Assembly (NCBI GenBank): GCA_963725425.1
Contig: CAVRYJ010000009.1
Location: forward strand, 80,380-144,379
DNA: 64,000 bases
Reading direction: 5' to 3'
DNA from: Clostridium_I sp963725425
GTDB lineage: Bacteria; Bacillota; Clostridia; Clostridiales; Clostridiaceae
How positions within the stretch are numbered: position 1 is the first letter of the stretch; the number at the start of each line of letters is the position of its first letter. Shown one piece after another: positions 53,168-63,671 of the stretch. The position numbers and the translations under genes are program-made. The notes under the pieces were generated by a model, which was not told the origin of the DNA, ran no database searches, and saw only the letters and a list, made by a program, of their open reading frames with translations.

Positions 53168-54214
53168 TTAAACATTATTAAAATTTTTACACATTTCAAC
53201 TAATTCTCCATCTAGAATATTCCGCCTCAATCTGATACTTTTTTCTCTGATTTCACTTAAAAAATCATCCATATTTATATATGTGTAATCTATATTAAGC
53301 TCTTGTAATTTAACCATTATTGCTTTTTTACCTGAATGTTTTCCAATAAGCATTTTTCGCTCTTTACCAATATCACTTGGCTGGTATGGCTCATAAGTTT
53401 TTGAATCCTTTGCTATTCCATCCACATGTATACCCGATTCATATTTAAATATATCCTCTCCAATTATCGCTTTCATGCAGTATACTTTTTCTCCGGTTAG
53501 TTCTATATATGTGCTGACAATCTGTGGCAATAATTTTAGATTCCCAGATAGAGTACTATTTTTTATTATCTTAAGAGCTACAATAATCTCTTCAAGTGGT
53601 GTATATCCATAATTTTCACCATTAAAGGCTGTAGTAATAAAATCTGCACCATCTGTGCAAACTTCCATAGTAATTGCTGTACCCATATAAAATTTATTAC
53701 AGGTGCAAAATCCTACTTCTACTAAAAAATTTGTCTTTAAATTTTTTATTAATCCAGCATAATTTTTTAAATTGTATTTGTTAATATTTTTTATCATTAT
53801 ACATTTAATATTAAACGAAATAAACATACTACTATTTTCATCTAAATAGAGTTCATCTAAATCTTCAATACCTATTTCAAGCATAACTTTGTTGTTTTTT
53901 ATCCTTTTAATACCCATAACATCTAAATCAAAAACATTTTTATATTCAATAACTACATAATCGTATTCTTGATTATTCAAAGGCAAAACATCTGAATTTT
54001 TATTTATCCTATACACATAATTTAAATCTTGTGGAAGCTCTACTATGCTACTTACAATATCATTGTCGATTTCTATTAAATCCACACCTAAGCCATAAAG
54101 TAGTTTTAAAAAATCTGCTACTTTGTGACCATTAAGTGTTTTTGTATTTTTTTTCATATGGATTAATGTTCTATCTATAATATTTTTTTTGCTCCCATTT
54201 ACTAAGATAGACAT
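53168..54214 (-). CDS. nifV-omega: Homocitrate synthase, C-terminal subunit
   Basis: 348 residues. The C-terminal part (FKYESGIHVDGIAKDSKTYE, near 260, and MLIGKHSGKKAIM) is the communication domain of homocitrate/isopropylmalate synthases. The first 180 residues retain a barrel shape but not the DTTLRDGEQ catalytic motif (it reads IDRTLIHMKK). Acts with NifV-alpha. The gap to nifN-B is 88 bp. Confidence 0.92.
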   Translation of the reverse strand: MSILVNGSKKNIIDRTLIHMKKNTKTLNGHKVADFLKLLYGLGVDLIEIDNDIVSSIVELPQDLNYVYRINKNSDVLPLNNQEYDYVVIEYKNVFDLDVMGIKRIKNNKVMLEIGIEDLDELYLDENSSMFISFNIKCIMIKNINKYNLKNYAGLIKNLKTNFLVEVGFCTCNKFYMGTAITMEVCTDGADFITTAFNGENYGYTPLEEIIVALKIIKNSTLSGNLKLLPQIVSTYIELTGEKVYCMKAIIGEDIFKYESGIHVDGIAKDSKTYEPYQPSDIGKERKMLIGKHSGKKAIMVKLQELNIDYTYINMDDFLSEIREKSIRLRRNILDGELVEMCKNFNNV

Positions 54215-54302
54215 ATATAAATACCCCCAATTTGGAACTCAGAATCTGAATAGCAGACTAGAATAATGATTTGTTGTTATTTTGATGATGCCTTAATCAT
54301 AA

Positions 54303-56968
54303 CTACGCTTGTATCTCTTTTGCCGCTCTTATAATTCCTGCATTTATAGTGTCATACATTTGTATAACTCTAATACCCTTTTCTTGTAATTTTTTTATAG
54401 GTTCTATCCCAGCTCTTAGTGTAAGCACAACATTGCAGCCATCTATAGTTTTCAGAATTTTACCTATTTTATCTTCCTCACATTCAGTCGCTCCATTACA
54501 ATATTGATCCACATTTCTTTTCTCTAAATACTTTATATTTTCTCCATCATAATCGTAGATATGAAACTCTTTTGCATGCCCGAAATGTTGATCAATATTT
54601 ATACCTGATTTAGATGAAATTGCAAATTTTAGAGTTTTTATCTTGTGCAGCCTTTCTTTTATTTCAGTAGGGCAGTCCATGCAATCACTACCACATCCTT
54701 CATTTCTGAAATCTATGGATTGATCTTGAGTTAATGTGCCAATAGCATCTGCTCTACACTGTTTACAGTGATACATCTGTTTTACATGTTTTTCGCTTTT
54801 TTTTCTCATCTCGTTTAATTCTTGATTACTTACCATAGGCAGGTTTTCAAACCCACTTCCTTTTACAGGAATCATCTGCATAATATTTGTTATATACACC
54901 CCACATTCTTTAACCTTTTTAATTACATCTACAATATGGTCATCATTAATTCCTTTAATCATAACTGTATTTACTTTACATATTATTCCTTTAGAACATA
55001 AATATTTAAGACCCGTAAGCTGATTATTCATAAGTATTTCTGCTGCTTCTTCGCCCACATATCTTTTGCCTAAATAGTTAACTTCTTTATATACTTTTGC
55101 CCCAATTTTTTTGTCTACAGAATTAATGGTCACTGTTATATGCGATACCCCCAGTTCAACTAATTGGATCGCATAAAATGGAAGCATCAAACCATTTGTG
55201 GATAAACAAAATGTGATATTAGGGTCCTCTGCTTTTATTAATTCAATAGATTTTTTAACCTCTTCAAAATTAGCAAGTGCATCACCTGGTCCTGCTATAC
55301 CTAAAACCGTTAAGTTTTTCATTTTACTCTTTACAAGTTTAAATTTAGTAAGAGCCTGCTCTGGAGTTAAAACTTCACTAGTAACACCAGGTCTACTTTC
55401 ATTTAGGCAATCATATTTTCTAACACAATAATTACAACTTATATTACACTTAGGTGCCACGGGTATATGCATTCTAGCAAATTGATGTGCATTGTCACCA
55501 TAACATGGGTGAGTGCAAGTTTTATCCTCATTTGTATTAGTTACCTTGTCTTCAGTTTTTAATTCTATCGTAGTTTCCATAGTTTCCTTTTCCCCCTTTT
55601 CTGGTGCAAAATATCTATCATAAGATTTTTTTCTAAAGTTGCTCTCATTCTCTTCTAGTATGGTATTTGCAATGTTATCTATTAAAAACGACGAGCCATT
55701 ATATCCTGTAATAACTTGCCTTTGCGCTCCAACTCTATCATGAATAGGAAAACCAATTCTAACCATCTTTAGTCCCATACGTTTTGCCATCCTTCTACCA
55801 TCTGAATTACCAATAATTAAATTCACATCTAAGATTTTTGCATGTTTTTCTATGGTTTCAAAATCCGTATCATCAATTATGATAGCTTCCTCTTCCTGGT
55901 TTTCTAATTCATGTTTTACTATATTCTTAAATATCTTATTTTTTGTACCTAAAGCAACAAGTTTTAATGTTATGCCATTTTCCGCACAAATTTTTGTTAC
56001 CGCCAGCACTAGTTCTGGTTCTCCATATAAAATCGCTTTAACCTCTCCATTATATTTATGGCTATCTATCATAGCATCTAAATATCTTCCTCTTTCTGTT
56101 TTAAAACTACTTGGCACTGGTATTCCACTTAACTTTGATATAGCAGAAATAAATTCATCTGTATTTCTTATTCCAATAGGTATTCCACATCTATATAGTG
56201 GTACACCAAATGTATCCCTTAAATAAACTCCTGGTGATTCCTCATCCTGCAAAGTAATTCCCATTTCAATAGTTCCTATGGCTCCACCCATACTAGCAAT
56301 ATCCTTTATTTTTGTTCCTCCATCTGGAATTCTTTTATATCCTTTTTCATGAGGTGCATCTAATGTATTTGACACATCTGGTAAAATAGTATATTCCACT
56401 CCAAAACACTCTAATATACTTTTTATATTTCTTACATCTCCTGGATTTAAATTTGCACATATTATATTTATCTTTATATTTTTTTCGCATCTGCAGAAAC
56501 CTGCTCTACTATTTTTCTTAGGGCCCTATAGTATCCTTCGCTTTGAGTTCCACTATAACCAGGGGTGGGAACTGTTATTATTTTAATGTTTTTTAAATTT
56601 TCATCTTCGCTTTCTTTCTGAAATTCATCTACGATTCTATTAATATCTTCACCAATTGTCTCAGCAAGACAGGTTGTCATTACCCCGATTGTAGAAGGAG
56701 TATACATTTTAATCATGTTTGTTAGTCCTGTTTTTAAGTTTTTGGTACCTCCATAAATAGTTCCGTTCTCTGTTAATGAAGATGATGCTATATCAATAGG
56801 TTCATTGTAATGAGTTGCCATATGTCTTCTAATGTAGGTACTGCATCCTTGTGAACCATGTAAAATTACCATATTACCCTCTATACCTTTAAATGCAAGC
56901 ACTGCACCCATAGGCATACACATTTTACATGGGTTCACATCTAAATTTACATAACTTTTATTGCTCAT
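54303..56968 (-). CDS. nifN-B: FeMo cofactor scaffold-synthase fusion NifN-B, one apparent frameshift
   Basis: Reconstructed 888 residues. Domains: NifN about 1-440 (NPCKMCMPMGAVLAFKG, HGSQGCSTYIRRH, TTCLAETIGED), NifB radical SAM about 480-780 (CNISCNYCVRKYDC, GIAGPGDA, HCKQCRADA), NifX-like end about 790-888 (FAISSKSGINIDQHFG). The frame breaks near 56484 in GCGAAAAAAATAT, which has seven A; eight A restore KINIICANLNPGDVRNI into the 698-residue frame. NifB makes the 8Fe core and NifN, with NifE, is where it matures. ATG 56968 after GAGGAGG; GTG 56977 rejected. Confidence 0.92.
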
Positions 56969-56990
56969 GAAAAACACCTCCTCATATTTT

Positions 56991-58328
56991 TTATACGTAA
57001 TTCCATACAGGACTATTTACCGATGAATCTATTTCCTTTGCGAAATTTACTGCTCCAACAAAACCACTAAGTGCATGCTTTCTCTCATGGTTATGGTCAC
57101 AAAAAGCAACTCCAAGTTTATAGGCTAAAGGCCTTTCCTTTACTCCACCAACAAGAATATCTGCACCACCCTCAAGTATGAATTTTTCAAGTTCATAGGG
57201 ATTCGCATCGTCTAATATCACTGTACCTTCATTGGTTATACTCCTAATAACATCGTAGTCTTCCTTTTTACCAGTTTGCGTTCCAACCATAACTGTTTCC
57301 ATTCCTAAACTTTTAAACTGTCTTATTAATGATATTGCCTTAAACCCTCCCCCTACATAGATAGCAGCTCTTTTGCCTTTTAACCTGGCAAGATAATACT
57401 TCATCTCTCCTTGTATTTTTTTCTCTTCTGAAGTTATAAATTCTTTAGCCTTTCTTACTAAATCCTTGTCACCTATGGCATCAGCAATCTTTAATAATGA
57501 ACTTTTAGTATCTTCAATTCCAAAAAAGCTTATATTAATACTAGGGATTCCATAAAGTTCCTCCATGGTACTCGCTAAATACCCCATGGATCCAGCACAT
57601 TGAACCACATTAAGTTTTGCTCTAGGTGCCCTCATTATTTCTTCACATTTTCCGTCCCCAGTAATTTTTGAAACAACCTTTATTCCAATTTTTTTTAAAT
57701 AATTTGTAACTATCCAAATCTCACCAGCTAAATTAAAATCCCCTAGCAGGTTAACTCCATTAATTATTTCTTCACTCTTTTTGGGACCCATTAAACTTAT
57801 TATGGCATTACAGGCTGCTCTGTACCCAGTAGACTTACTTCCTGCAAACCCCACAGACTTTACTGGTATCACCCTTATTGAATGTTTTTCTTCTGCCCTT
57901 TTGCATACTGCATCTGTATCATCACCAATAACACCCACAATACAGGTTGAATATACAAAAATTACTTTTGGATGATGTTTCTCTACAATTTCATCAATAG
58001 CTGCTGTTAATTTTTTTTCTCCACCAAAAATAACATCCATTTCTCCTAGATCTGTAGAAAAACTGTTTCTGAATACATCAGAACCACTAGTTAAACTTCC
58101 TCTTATATCCCAAGTGTAACTAGAACATCCAATGGGACCATGTACAAGATGGTAGGCATCTGTTATTGGGTTTAGAACAACTCTAGCTCCACAATATACA
58201 CAAGCTCTTTGGCTTACTGACCCAGATACACTTTCCTCATCACATTTAAAAGATGATTTTTTGTCCTTAGAATTGTAGCAAACAAAATCTTCTCTTTGCT
58301 CTATAAGTGTGAGTTTTTCGTTTTCCAT
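56991..58328 (-). CDS. nifE: FeMo cofactor scaffold subunit NifE
   Basis: 445 residues. RACVYCGARVVLNP near 35, HGPIGCSSYTW, YSTCIVGVIGDD near 120, VVQCAGSMGYL for the cofactor-site Cys. With NifN forms the scaffold on which NifB-co becomes FeMo-co. Start is ATG 58328 after GGGGGTG; the frame extends upstream to 58391 but without a ribosome site. Confidence 0.95.
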   Translation of the reverse strand: MENEKLTLIEQREDFVCYNSKDKKSSFKCDEESVSGSVSQRACVYCGARVVLNPITDAYHLVHGPIGCSSYTWDIRGSLTSGSDVFRNSFSTDLGEMDVIFGGEKKLTAAIDEIVEKHHPKVIFVYSTCIVGVIGDDTDAVCKRAEEKHSIRVIPVKSVGFAGSKSTGYRAACNAIISLMGPKKSEEIINGVNLLGDFNLAGEIWIVTNYLKKIGIKVVSKITGDGKCEEIMRAPRAKLNVVQCAGSMGYLASTMEELYGIPSINISFFGIEDTKSSLLKIADAIGDKDLVRKAKEFITSEEKKIQGEMKYYLARLKGKRAAIYVGGGFKAISLIRQFKSLGMETVMVGTQTGKKEDYDVIRSITNEGTVILDDANPYELEKFILEGGADILVGGVKERPLAYKLGVAFCDHNHERKHALSGFVGAVNFAKEIDSSVNSPVWNYV

Positions 58329-58425
58329 AAATTCACCCCCAATTTTATTTATTGATAAATTTAAGTGTATTAAAATTTGATTCAGGGCCACTAACTTGGC
58401 CCTGAATCATTAAGTCAATAATTAA

Positions 58426-59787
58426 TCATCTAACTAATTCAAAATCCTCATCAGCACACTCTCTTTCAATTCTATCAATAAGAACATTACTTATATTTTC
58501 AACTAGTCGCTTTCCGCCTTCATAACCTACAACTGGATTGTAATAAAATCCAAATCTGTCCATAGTCATGAATCCAAATCTAACAAAAGGCACATCTTCT
58601 GCTCTTGCTATAAACTTTCCATGAGTATTTCCTATAAGTAAATCAACACCATCATTTTTTATCCATTGTTGAAGTTCAAACAAATCGGAAGCAGCCTTAG
58701 CCGTGCCTTCTACTCCTGCTTTTACGAGCATTGCTTTTATCTCAGTTTCAAATGCTTCACCAGGAGTTCCTGTAATTACATACTTTGGAATCATGCCTAA
58801 TTCAATTACAAATCTAGTTAGTGACATAACTACATCTGGATCTCCAAATATTGCAACTTTTTTGCCATGAAAATATTGATAACTATCAAGCATTAAATCA
58901 ACAAGTTGACCTCTTTCATCTTCAATTTGTTCTGGAACCTCTTTACCTGTCACTTTTGTTAATTCAACTAAGAATTCATCTGTAGCCTCTACTCCAATTG
59001 GAGTAGATAATGTTTTAAATGGAATTTTACATTTCTTTTCCAAAACTTTAGCTCCATCCTCTGAAGCAGTTTTTCCAAGTGCAAAGGTAAAGTCAGAATT
59101 GCCTGAATCAATAATATCTGAAACCTTTGCTCCACCCTTAGGATACATTTCAAATTTACCTGTCATTGGTGCATCTAGTACTCCATTTGTGTCCGGATAC
59201 ATAATAAATGGAATATCCATTAATCCTAAAAGTCTTTTTATCTCTTTCATATCCGCTGGTCCAACAAACCCTGGTATTATATTGATTTTTCCATTTTTTA
59301 TTCCAGTGTTTTTAGGAAGATAATTTACAATACCTTTAACCATGTTCGAAAATCCAGTAACATGTGAACCAACATAACTTGGTGTGTTAGCATGAATAAT
59401 GATTTTGCCCTCTGGTACTTCTGAAGTCGAAATATAAGTAGGAATATCATCACCAATAGTTTCGGATAAACATGTTGTATGAACTGCAATTATGTCTGGG
59501 TTATATAACGTAAATATATTTTTCACAGCAGTTTTAAAATTAGCTCCTCCTCCAAATACACTTGCACCTTCAGTAAAAGAACTAGTTGACGCCATAATTG
59601 GTTCTTTAAACATTCTTGTTAATTGCATCCTATGAAATGCGCAACATCCTTGTGATCCATGACTATGAGGAAGACAATTATGAATTCCAAGTGCCGCATA
59701 CATAGCCCCGATAGGTTGACATGTTTTAGCTGGGTTTATTTTTAATGCCTTTCTTTCTATACTGTTTTCTGGTGTTTCATCTAACAT
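58426..59787 (-). CDS. nifK: Nitrogenase MoFe protein beta subunit
   Basis: 453 residues, the short clostridial type without the long N-terminal extension. P-cluster cysteines in AKTCQPIGAMYA, GSQGCCAFHR and TTCLSETIGDD; beta-type ending. ATG 59787 overlaps the nifD stop by one base. Complete. Confidence 0.97.
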   Translation of the reverse strand: MLDETPENSIERKALKINPAKTCQPIGAMYAALGIHNCLPHSHGSQGCCAFHRMQLTRMFKEPIMASTSSFTEGASVFGGGANFKTAVKNIFTLYNPDIIAVHTTCLSETIGDDIPTYISTSEVPEGKIIIHANTPSYVGSHVTGFSNMVKGIVNYLPKNTGIKNGKINIIPGFVGPADMKEIKRLLGLMDIPFIMYPDTNGVLDAPMTGKFEMYPKGGAKVSDIIDSGNSDFTFALGKTASEDGAKVLEKKCKIPFKTLSTPIGVEATDEFLVELTKVTGKEVPEQIEDERGQLVDLMLDSYQYFHGKKVAIFGDPDVVMSLTRFVIELGMIPKYVITGTPGEAFETEIKAMLVKAGVEGTAKAASDLFELQQWIKNDGVDLLIGNTHGKFIARAEDVPFVRFGFMTMDRFGFYYNPVVGYEGGKRLVENISNVLIDRIERECADEDFELVR

Positions 59788-61397
59788 TATTCCTCACCTC
59801 CTACAACTTTTCCCTCTAGCATTGGTTCTGTTTTCCATGGTGGTGTTACATATTTCCATGCTGGAGTATATATACCTGCTTCTAGTCCTCTAGCAAATAC
59901 TAGTGCCCCTCTAAATCCCGCATATGGTCCAGTGTAATCATAGGAATGAAGCTGTCTTGATAAGACTCCCATTTTTTGAACAGAATATTTTTCTTTTATG
60001 CCTGACAAAAACATATCTGGGTTTAATGATTTTATTAATTCGTCTATTTCATGATGATTTAAATCATCCACCATTATTGCATTTTCATTTAATGTCTTAA
60101 CCATTCCACCATAATATGCTAATGGAACCCCTTCACTTTTAAGTGCTTGATATCTTTCTGGTGTCATAGTAAGATGATATTTTGATTCATCTTTTTCAAC
60201 GGTTATATGTGGAATGTTTTTACTGTCTGCATCCAATTTTATACTTGGAATTACCTGACGTCCTTCATAATCATCCCTATGGGCAAACTCAAAACCAGCA
60301 ACAATAGTTTCTATACCAAAATCTGCTAGTAGCCTTTGGTAATGATCAGCTCTTGAACCTCCAACATAAAGCATAGCTGTTTTACCTTGAAGTTTTTCTC
60401 TGTAATAAGCTACTTCTCCTTCAATTTCAGATAGCTCATCAGCTATAACAGCCTCAGTTTTCTCATTGATGTAAGGATCATCAAAACATTTAGCTAAATT
60501 TCTTAAGGTTTCAATTGTAGATGTTACACCTATGAAATTACCTTTAATCCATGGTATACCATATTTAGTCTCCATCATTTCAGCAATATAATTAATTGAT
60601 CTATGGCACTGTACTACATTCACTTCTGCGGTATGAGCATTTTCAATACTATCAAGGCTTGCATCACCACTTAGTGTAGCAACCACATTGTAACCAATCT
60701 TCTCTAGTATTCTGTCCATTTCCCATGCATCTCCACCGATGTTATATTCACCTAAGATATTCACAGAATATTTTTTACACTCCCTATTGCCTTTTCCCAT
60801 AATGCTGGAAAAGAGGACGTTGTTTGCAATATGGTGACCTGCTGATTGACTTACACCCTTATATCCTTCACAATTAAATGCAAGTACATCGATTCCATAA
60901 AGTGCTGTAGCTTCTGCTGCAACTGCATTAATATCATCACCTATAAGTCCAACGGGACAGGTTGCATAAATTCCAATAGCCTTTGGATGAAATATTTCAA
61001 CAGCTTCTTTTATTGCTTGAGTTAATTTTTTAGTACCACCAAAGACTATGTCTCTATCTTGCATATCAGTTGAAAAAACATAGTCAATAAAATTTCTACC
61101 ACCCTTTTCTATTCTTGCTTTGTTTCTCCTAGTACCCCAAGTATAATAAGCACAACCTATTGGACCATGTGTTATATGAATCATATCCTTAATTGGACCC
61201 ATAACAACACCTTTGCAACCAGCATAACAACAACCTCTACTTGTAATTATTCCAGGTATAGTTCTAACATTAGCTTGAATAACAGGATTTGGATCTTCTG
61301 CTGTTTTTATTACAATATGAGTTTTTCTATTTTTAAAAGTTTTAGCAGAATATTTCTCTAAAACTCTATTCACAACTTTTTTCGTATCCTTTTCCAT
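59787..61397 (-). CDS. nifD: Nitrogenase MoFe protein alpha subunit
   Basis: 536 residues, with the clostridial insertion of about 50 residues in the C-terminal half. P-cluster cysteines GCCYAGCKG, HGPIGCAYYTW, ATCPVGLIGDD; pocket residues Gln and His in GVSQSAGHHIAN; FeMo-co ligands Cys in VVQCHRSINYI and His in RQLHSYDYTG. All residues for N2 reduction are present, so this is a true Mo nitrogenase. Confidence 0.97.
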   Translation of the reverse strand: MEKDTKKVVNRVLEKYSAKTFKNRKTHIVIKTAEDPNPVIQANVRTIPGIITSRGCCYAGCKGVVMGPIKDMIHITHGPIGCAYYTWGTRRNKARIEKGGRNFIDYVFSTDMQDRDIVFGGTKKLTQAIKEAVEIFHPKAIGIYATCPVGLIGDDINAVAAEATALYGIDVLAFNCEGYKGVSQSAGHHIANNVLFSSIMGKGNRECKKYSVNILGEYNIGGDAWEMDRILEKIGYNVVATLSGDASLDSIENAHTAEVNVVQCHRSINYIAEMMETKYGIPWIKGNFIGVTSTIETLRNLAKCFDDPYINEKTEAVIADELSEIEGEVAYYREKLQGKTAMLYVGGSRADHYQRLLADFGIETIVAGFEFAHRDDYEGRQVIPSIKLDADSKNIPHITVEKDESKYHLTMTPERYQALKSEGVPLAYYGGMVKTLNENAIMVDDLNHHEIDELIKSLNPDMFLSGIKEKYSVQKMGVLSRQLHSYDYTGPYAGFRGALVFARGLEAGIYTPAWKYVTPPWKTEPMLEGKVVGGEE

Positions 61398-61421
61398 ACT
61401 TTTTTATTCACCTCTCTTATT

Positions 61422-61804
61422 TTATAGAGCAATCGTTCCTGTTTCTCCCGTTCTTACTCTTACTATATCAATCACATCTGTGACAAAAATTTTCCCATCT
61501 CCAGAACTATTTGTTCTATTTGCATCAATGATTGTATCAACCACTTTTTGTACGTCTTCATCACTGACTACAATAGTTACTAATCTTTTAACCACAAGCC
61601 TGTGCATTTCTGATATTTCTTCCATGGCAGTATTACTAAATATAGTGCCTTCTGATATTGCTTCATCAATTACTGAAAAATCCACCTTTTTTTGCCTCGC
61701 CCCAACACTTTTCTACAATTAAGAGATGGAAACCCCTCCTTAAGAAGGGCATTCTTTGTTTTACTAATCATATTCATTCTAATGATTGCAGTAATTTCTT
61801 TCAT
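61422..61804 (-). CDS. nifI2: Nitrogenase PII-type regulator NifI2, one apparent frameshift
   Basis: Reconstructed 127 residues. ATG 61804 (MKEITAIIRMNMIS) after GGAGGGG. The frame breaks near 61687 in GGCAAAAAAAGG, where eight A give GRGKKKVDFSVIDEA. C-terminal GDGKIFVTDVIDIVRVRTGE is the PII signature. NifI1-NifI2 bind NifDK and switch off nitrogenase when 2-oxoglutarate falls (ammonium added). Confidence 0.92.
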
Positions 61805-61821
61805 AATTAACCCCTCCTACT

Positions 61822-62148
61822 TTATAAACCAGTTGAGCCTGAACTTATTGTATATGCCTCTTCTACAGCTGTGACAAATATTTTTCCATCTCCAAAAGCA
61901 CCTTTTTCTCCAGTTTTAGCATTTTTCATTATAATGCTTATTACATCATCTTTGTCCTCATCTTTTACAACCAGCATAAGCATCTCTTTAGAAATTTCAT
62001 CATAATGAACATCTCCTACCTTTACACCTCTTTGTTTACCTCTACCTACTACATCATATTTTGTAACTGCTGGAAAACCTGCATCACAAAGTTCTGAAAG
62101 TACTATACCTACTTTTTCAGGTCTAATAATTGCTTTTATCATTAACAT
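61822..62148 (-). CDS. nifI1: Nitrogenase PII-type regulator NifI1
   Basis: 108 residues. GRGKQRGVKVGDVHYDE (T-loop region) and FGDGKIFVTAVEEAYTI. Placed between nifH and nifD as in archaea and clostridia. ATG 62148 after GGGAGG. Forms the NifI1-NifI2 complex. Confidence 0.95.
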   Translation of the reverse strand: MLMIKAIIRPEKVGIVLSELCDAGFPAVTKYDVVGRGKQRGVKVGDVHYDEISKEMLMLVVKDEDKDDVISIIMKNAKTGEKGAFGDGKIFVTAVEEAYTISSGSTGL

Positions 62149-62206
62149 TAAATTAACCTCCCACGATTTATAACTTTTAATCTTTATATGTTAATTATTA
62201 TTTTAT

Positions 62207-63028
62207 TTATATATCTGCAAGACCAAACTCCATTAATATTTCTTCTAATCTTTCCTGTGCCATTGGTTTTGGAATTACAAACATTTTATTATCATCAATA
62301 GCTTTAGCGAGATTTCTATATTCCTGTGCCTGAGCTTGTTCTGGGTCAAATTCTATTACTGTTTGTTTGTGTATTTCAGCTCTTTGAACCATGTTATCAC
62401 GTGGTACAAAATAGATAAGCTGACTGCCCAGTTCTTCAGCAAATGCTTTTAAAAGATCTATTTCTTTATCAACATTTCTTGAGTTACATATAATGCCACC
62501 CAATCTAATTCCACTACTATTGGCATATTTAAGTACACCTTTCGCAATATTATTTGCTGCATACAATGCCATCATTTCACCACTTGCAACTATATATATT
62601 TCTTGAGCTTTCCCTTCTCTCATTGGCATAGCGAAACCTCCACACACAACATCACCTAAAACATCATAAAATACATAATCAAGGTCATCAGTATAAGCTC
62701 CTAAACTTTCTAGCATATTAATTGAAGTAATAATTCCTCTTCCTGCACAACCAACTCCAGGTTCAGGTCCGCCTGATTCAACACATCTGATATTACCAAA
62801 ACCAGGTTTTAATATTGAATCCAAATCTACTTCTTCTCCTTCTTCTCTTAGTGTATCGAGAACACTTCTCTGAGCAAGTCCTCCCAATAAAAGTCTAGTT
62901 GAATCCGCCTTTGGATCACATCCAACCACCATGATTTGTTTTCCCATTTGTGCTAGACCTGCTGTAAGATTTTGTGTCGTTGTGGATTTACCAATTCCAC
63001 CCTTGCCATAAATAGCTATTTGTCTCAT
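62207..63028 (-). CDS. nifH: Nitrogenase iron protein
   Basis: 273 residues. GKGGIGKST Walker A, cluster cysteines in GVGCAGRG and DVVCGGFAMP. First gene of the Mo-nitrogenase operon. Nearly identical to nifH2 at 14749. ATG 63028 with GTAGGAGG upstream. Upstream, TTGTAT-17-TATATT near 63086-63114 on the minus strand is a weak promoter candidate; I see no -24/-12 (sigma54) site. Confidence 0.97.
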   Translation of the reverse strand: MRQIAIYGKGGIGKSTTTQNLTAGLAQMGKQIMVVGCDPKADSTRLLLGGLAQRSVLDTLREEGEEVDLDSILKPGFGNIRCVESGGPEPGVGCAGRGIITSINMLESLGAYTDDLDYVFYDVLGDVVCGGFAMPMREGKAQEIYIVASGEMMALYAANNIAKGVLKYANSSGIRLGGIICNSRNVDKEIDLLKAFAEELGSQLIYFVPRDNMVQRAEIHKQTVIEFDPEQAQAQEYRNLAKAIDDNKMFVIPKPMAQERLEEILMEFGLADI

Positions 63029-63247
63029 ACTAATTCCTCCTACTTTTTTAAATATTTTTTAAGCTATATCAAATCATTAGCTTAAATGTAATATATCATT
63101 ATTTAATAATAAATACAATAATTTTTTATCATTTTAATATATTTATTGAATTTATTATACTAATATTATAATTTAATCAGTATTCTAATGATAATTTCAT
63201 TTTAAACATTTCAGCTTTTTTATAGCTTTTAGTTTTGTAATACACTG

Positions 63248-63276
63248 TTGACTTTATTTTAGTTATGTTATATAAT
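63248..63276 (+). promoter_or_regulatory. SigmaA-type promoter of the HTH regulator, with repeated ATGTTA boxes
   Basis: TTGACT, 17 bases, TATAAT on the plus strand. AGTTATGTTA lies in the spacer and recurs at 63289, with a further TTATGTTATG after it, so an operator overlapping and following the promoter is plausible. The transcript would have a leader of nearly 400 bases. Confidence 0.65.
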
Positions 63277-63463
63277 CCAATGAAATTGAGTTATGTTACT
63301 TTATGTTATGTTTAGTAGTACTTAATTTAAATGTTGGATGTGAATTTTTCGTATTTGCATTTAATAGCTAATAGTTTCAAATTCCCTAGTGGAGGAATAT
63401 ATTAAACGTTAACTTACCAATTAATGTTATTATTCCTTCAACCTACTTTAAAAATAACGTGAA

Positions 63464-63507
63464 ACCACAAGGCAGTATTATTTACACTTTGCCTTAGTGG
63501 TTTTTTT
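63464..63507 (+). terminator. Strong hairpin in the regulator leader
   Basis: CCACAAGGCA and TGCCTTAGTGG form the stem, followed by TTTTTTT. It lies about 165 bases before the start codon, so it is either an attenuator or ends a short RNA begun at the 63248 promoter. Confidence 0.75.
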
Positions 63508-63671
63508 GTGATAAATTATTATAGTTGTTGTATTTCAATCATTTTTATATTAATATATACAATATATCAATAATTTAATAATTATTATCATGTTTTTAGA
63601 TCAATTGTTCAATTTGTGTTTTAATAACTCTGTTTATTTCATAATTACTGTTTTGAGAAAGGAGACTTATC

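Noticed and set aside
62207..63671. Sigma54 promoter for nifH
   Set aside because: I looked for TGGCAC-N5-TTGCA on the minus strand upstream of 63028 and found none; clostridial nif operons commonly lack it.
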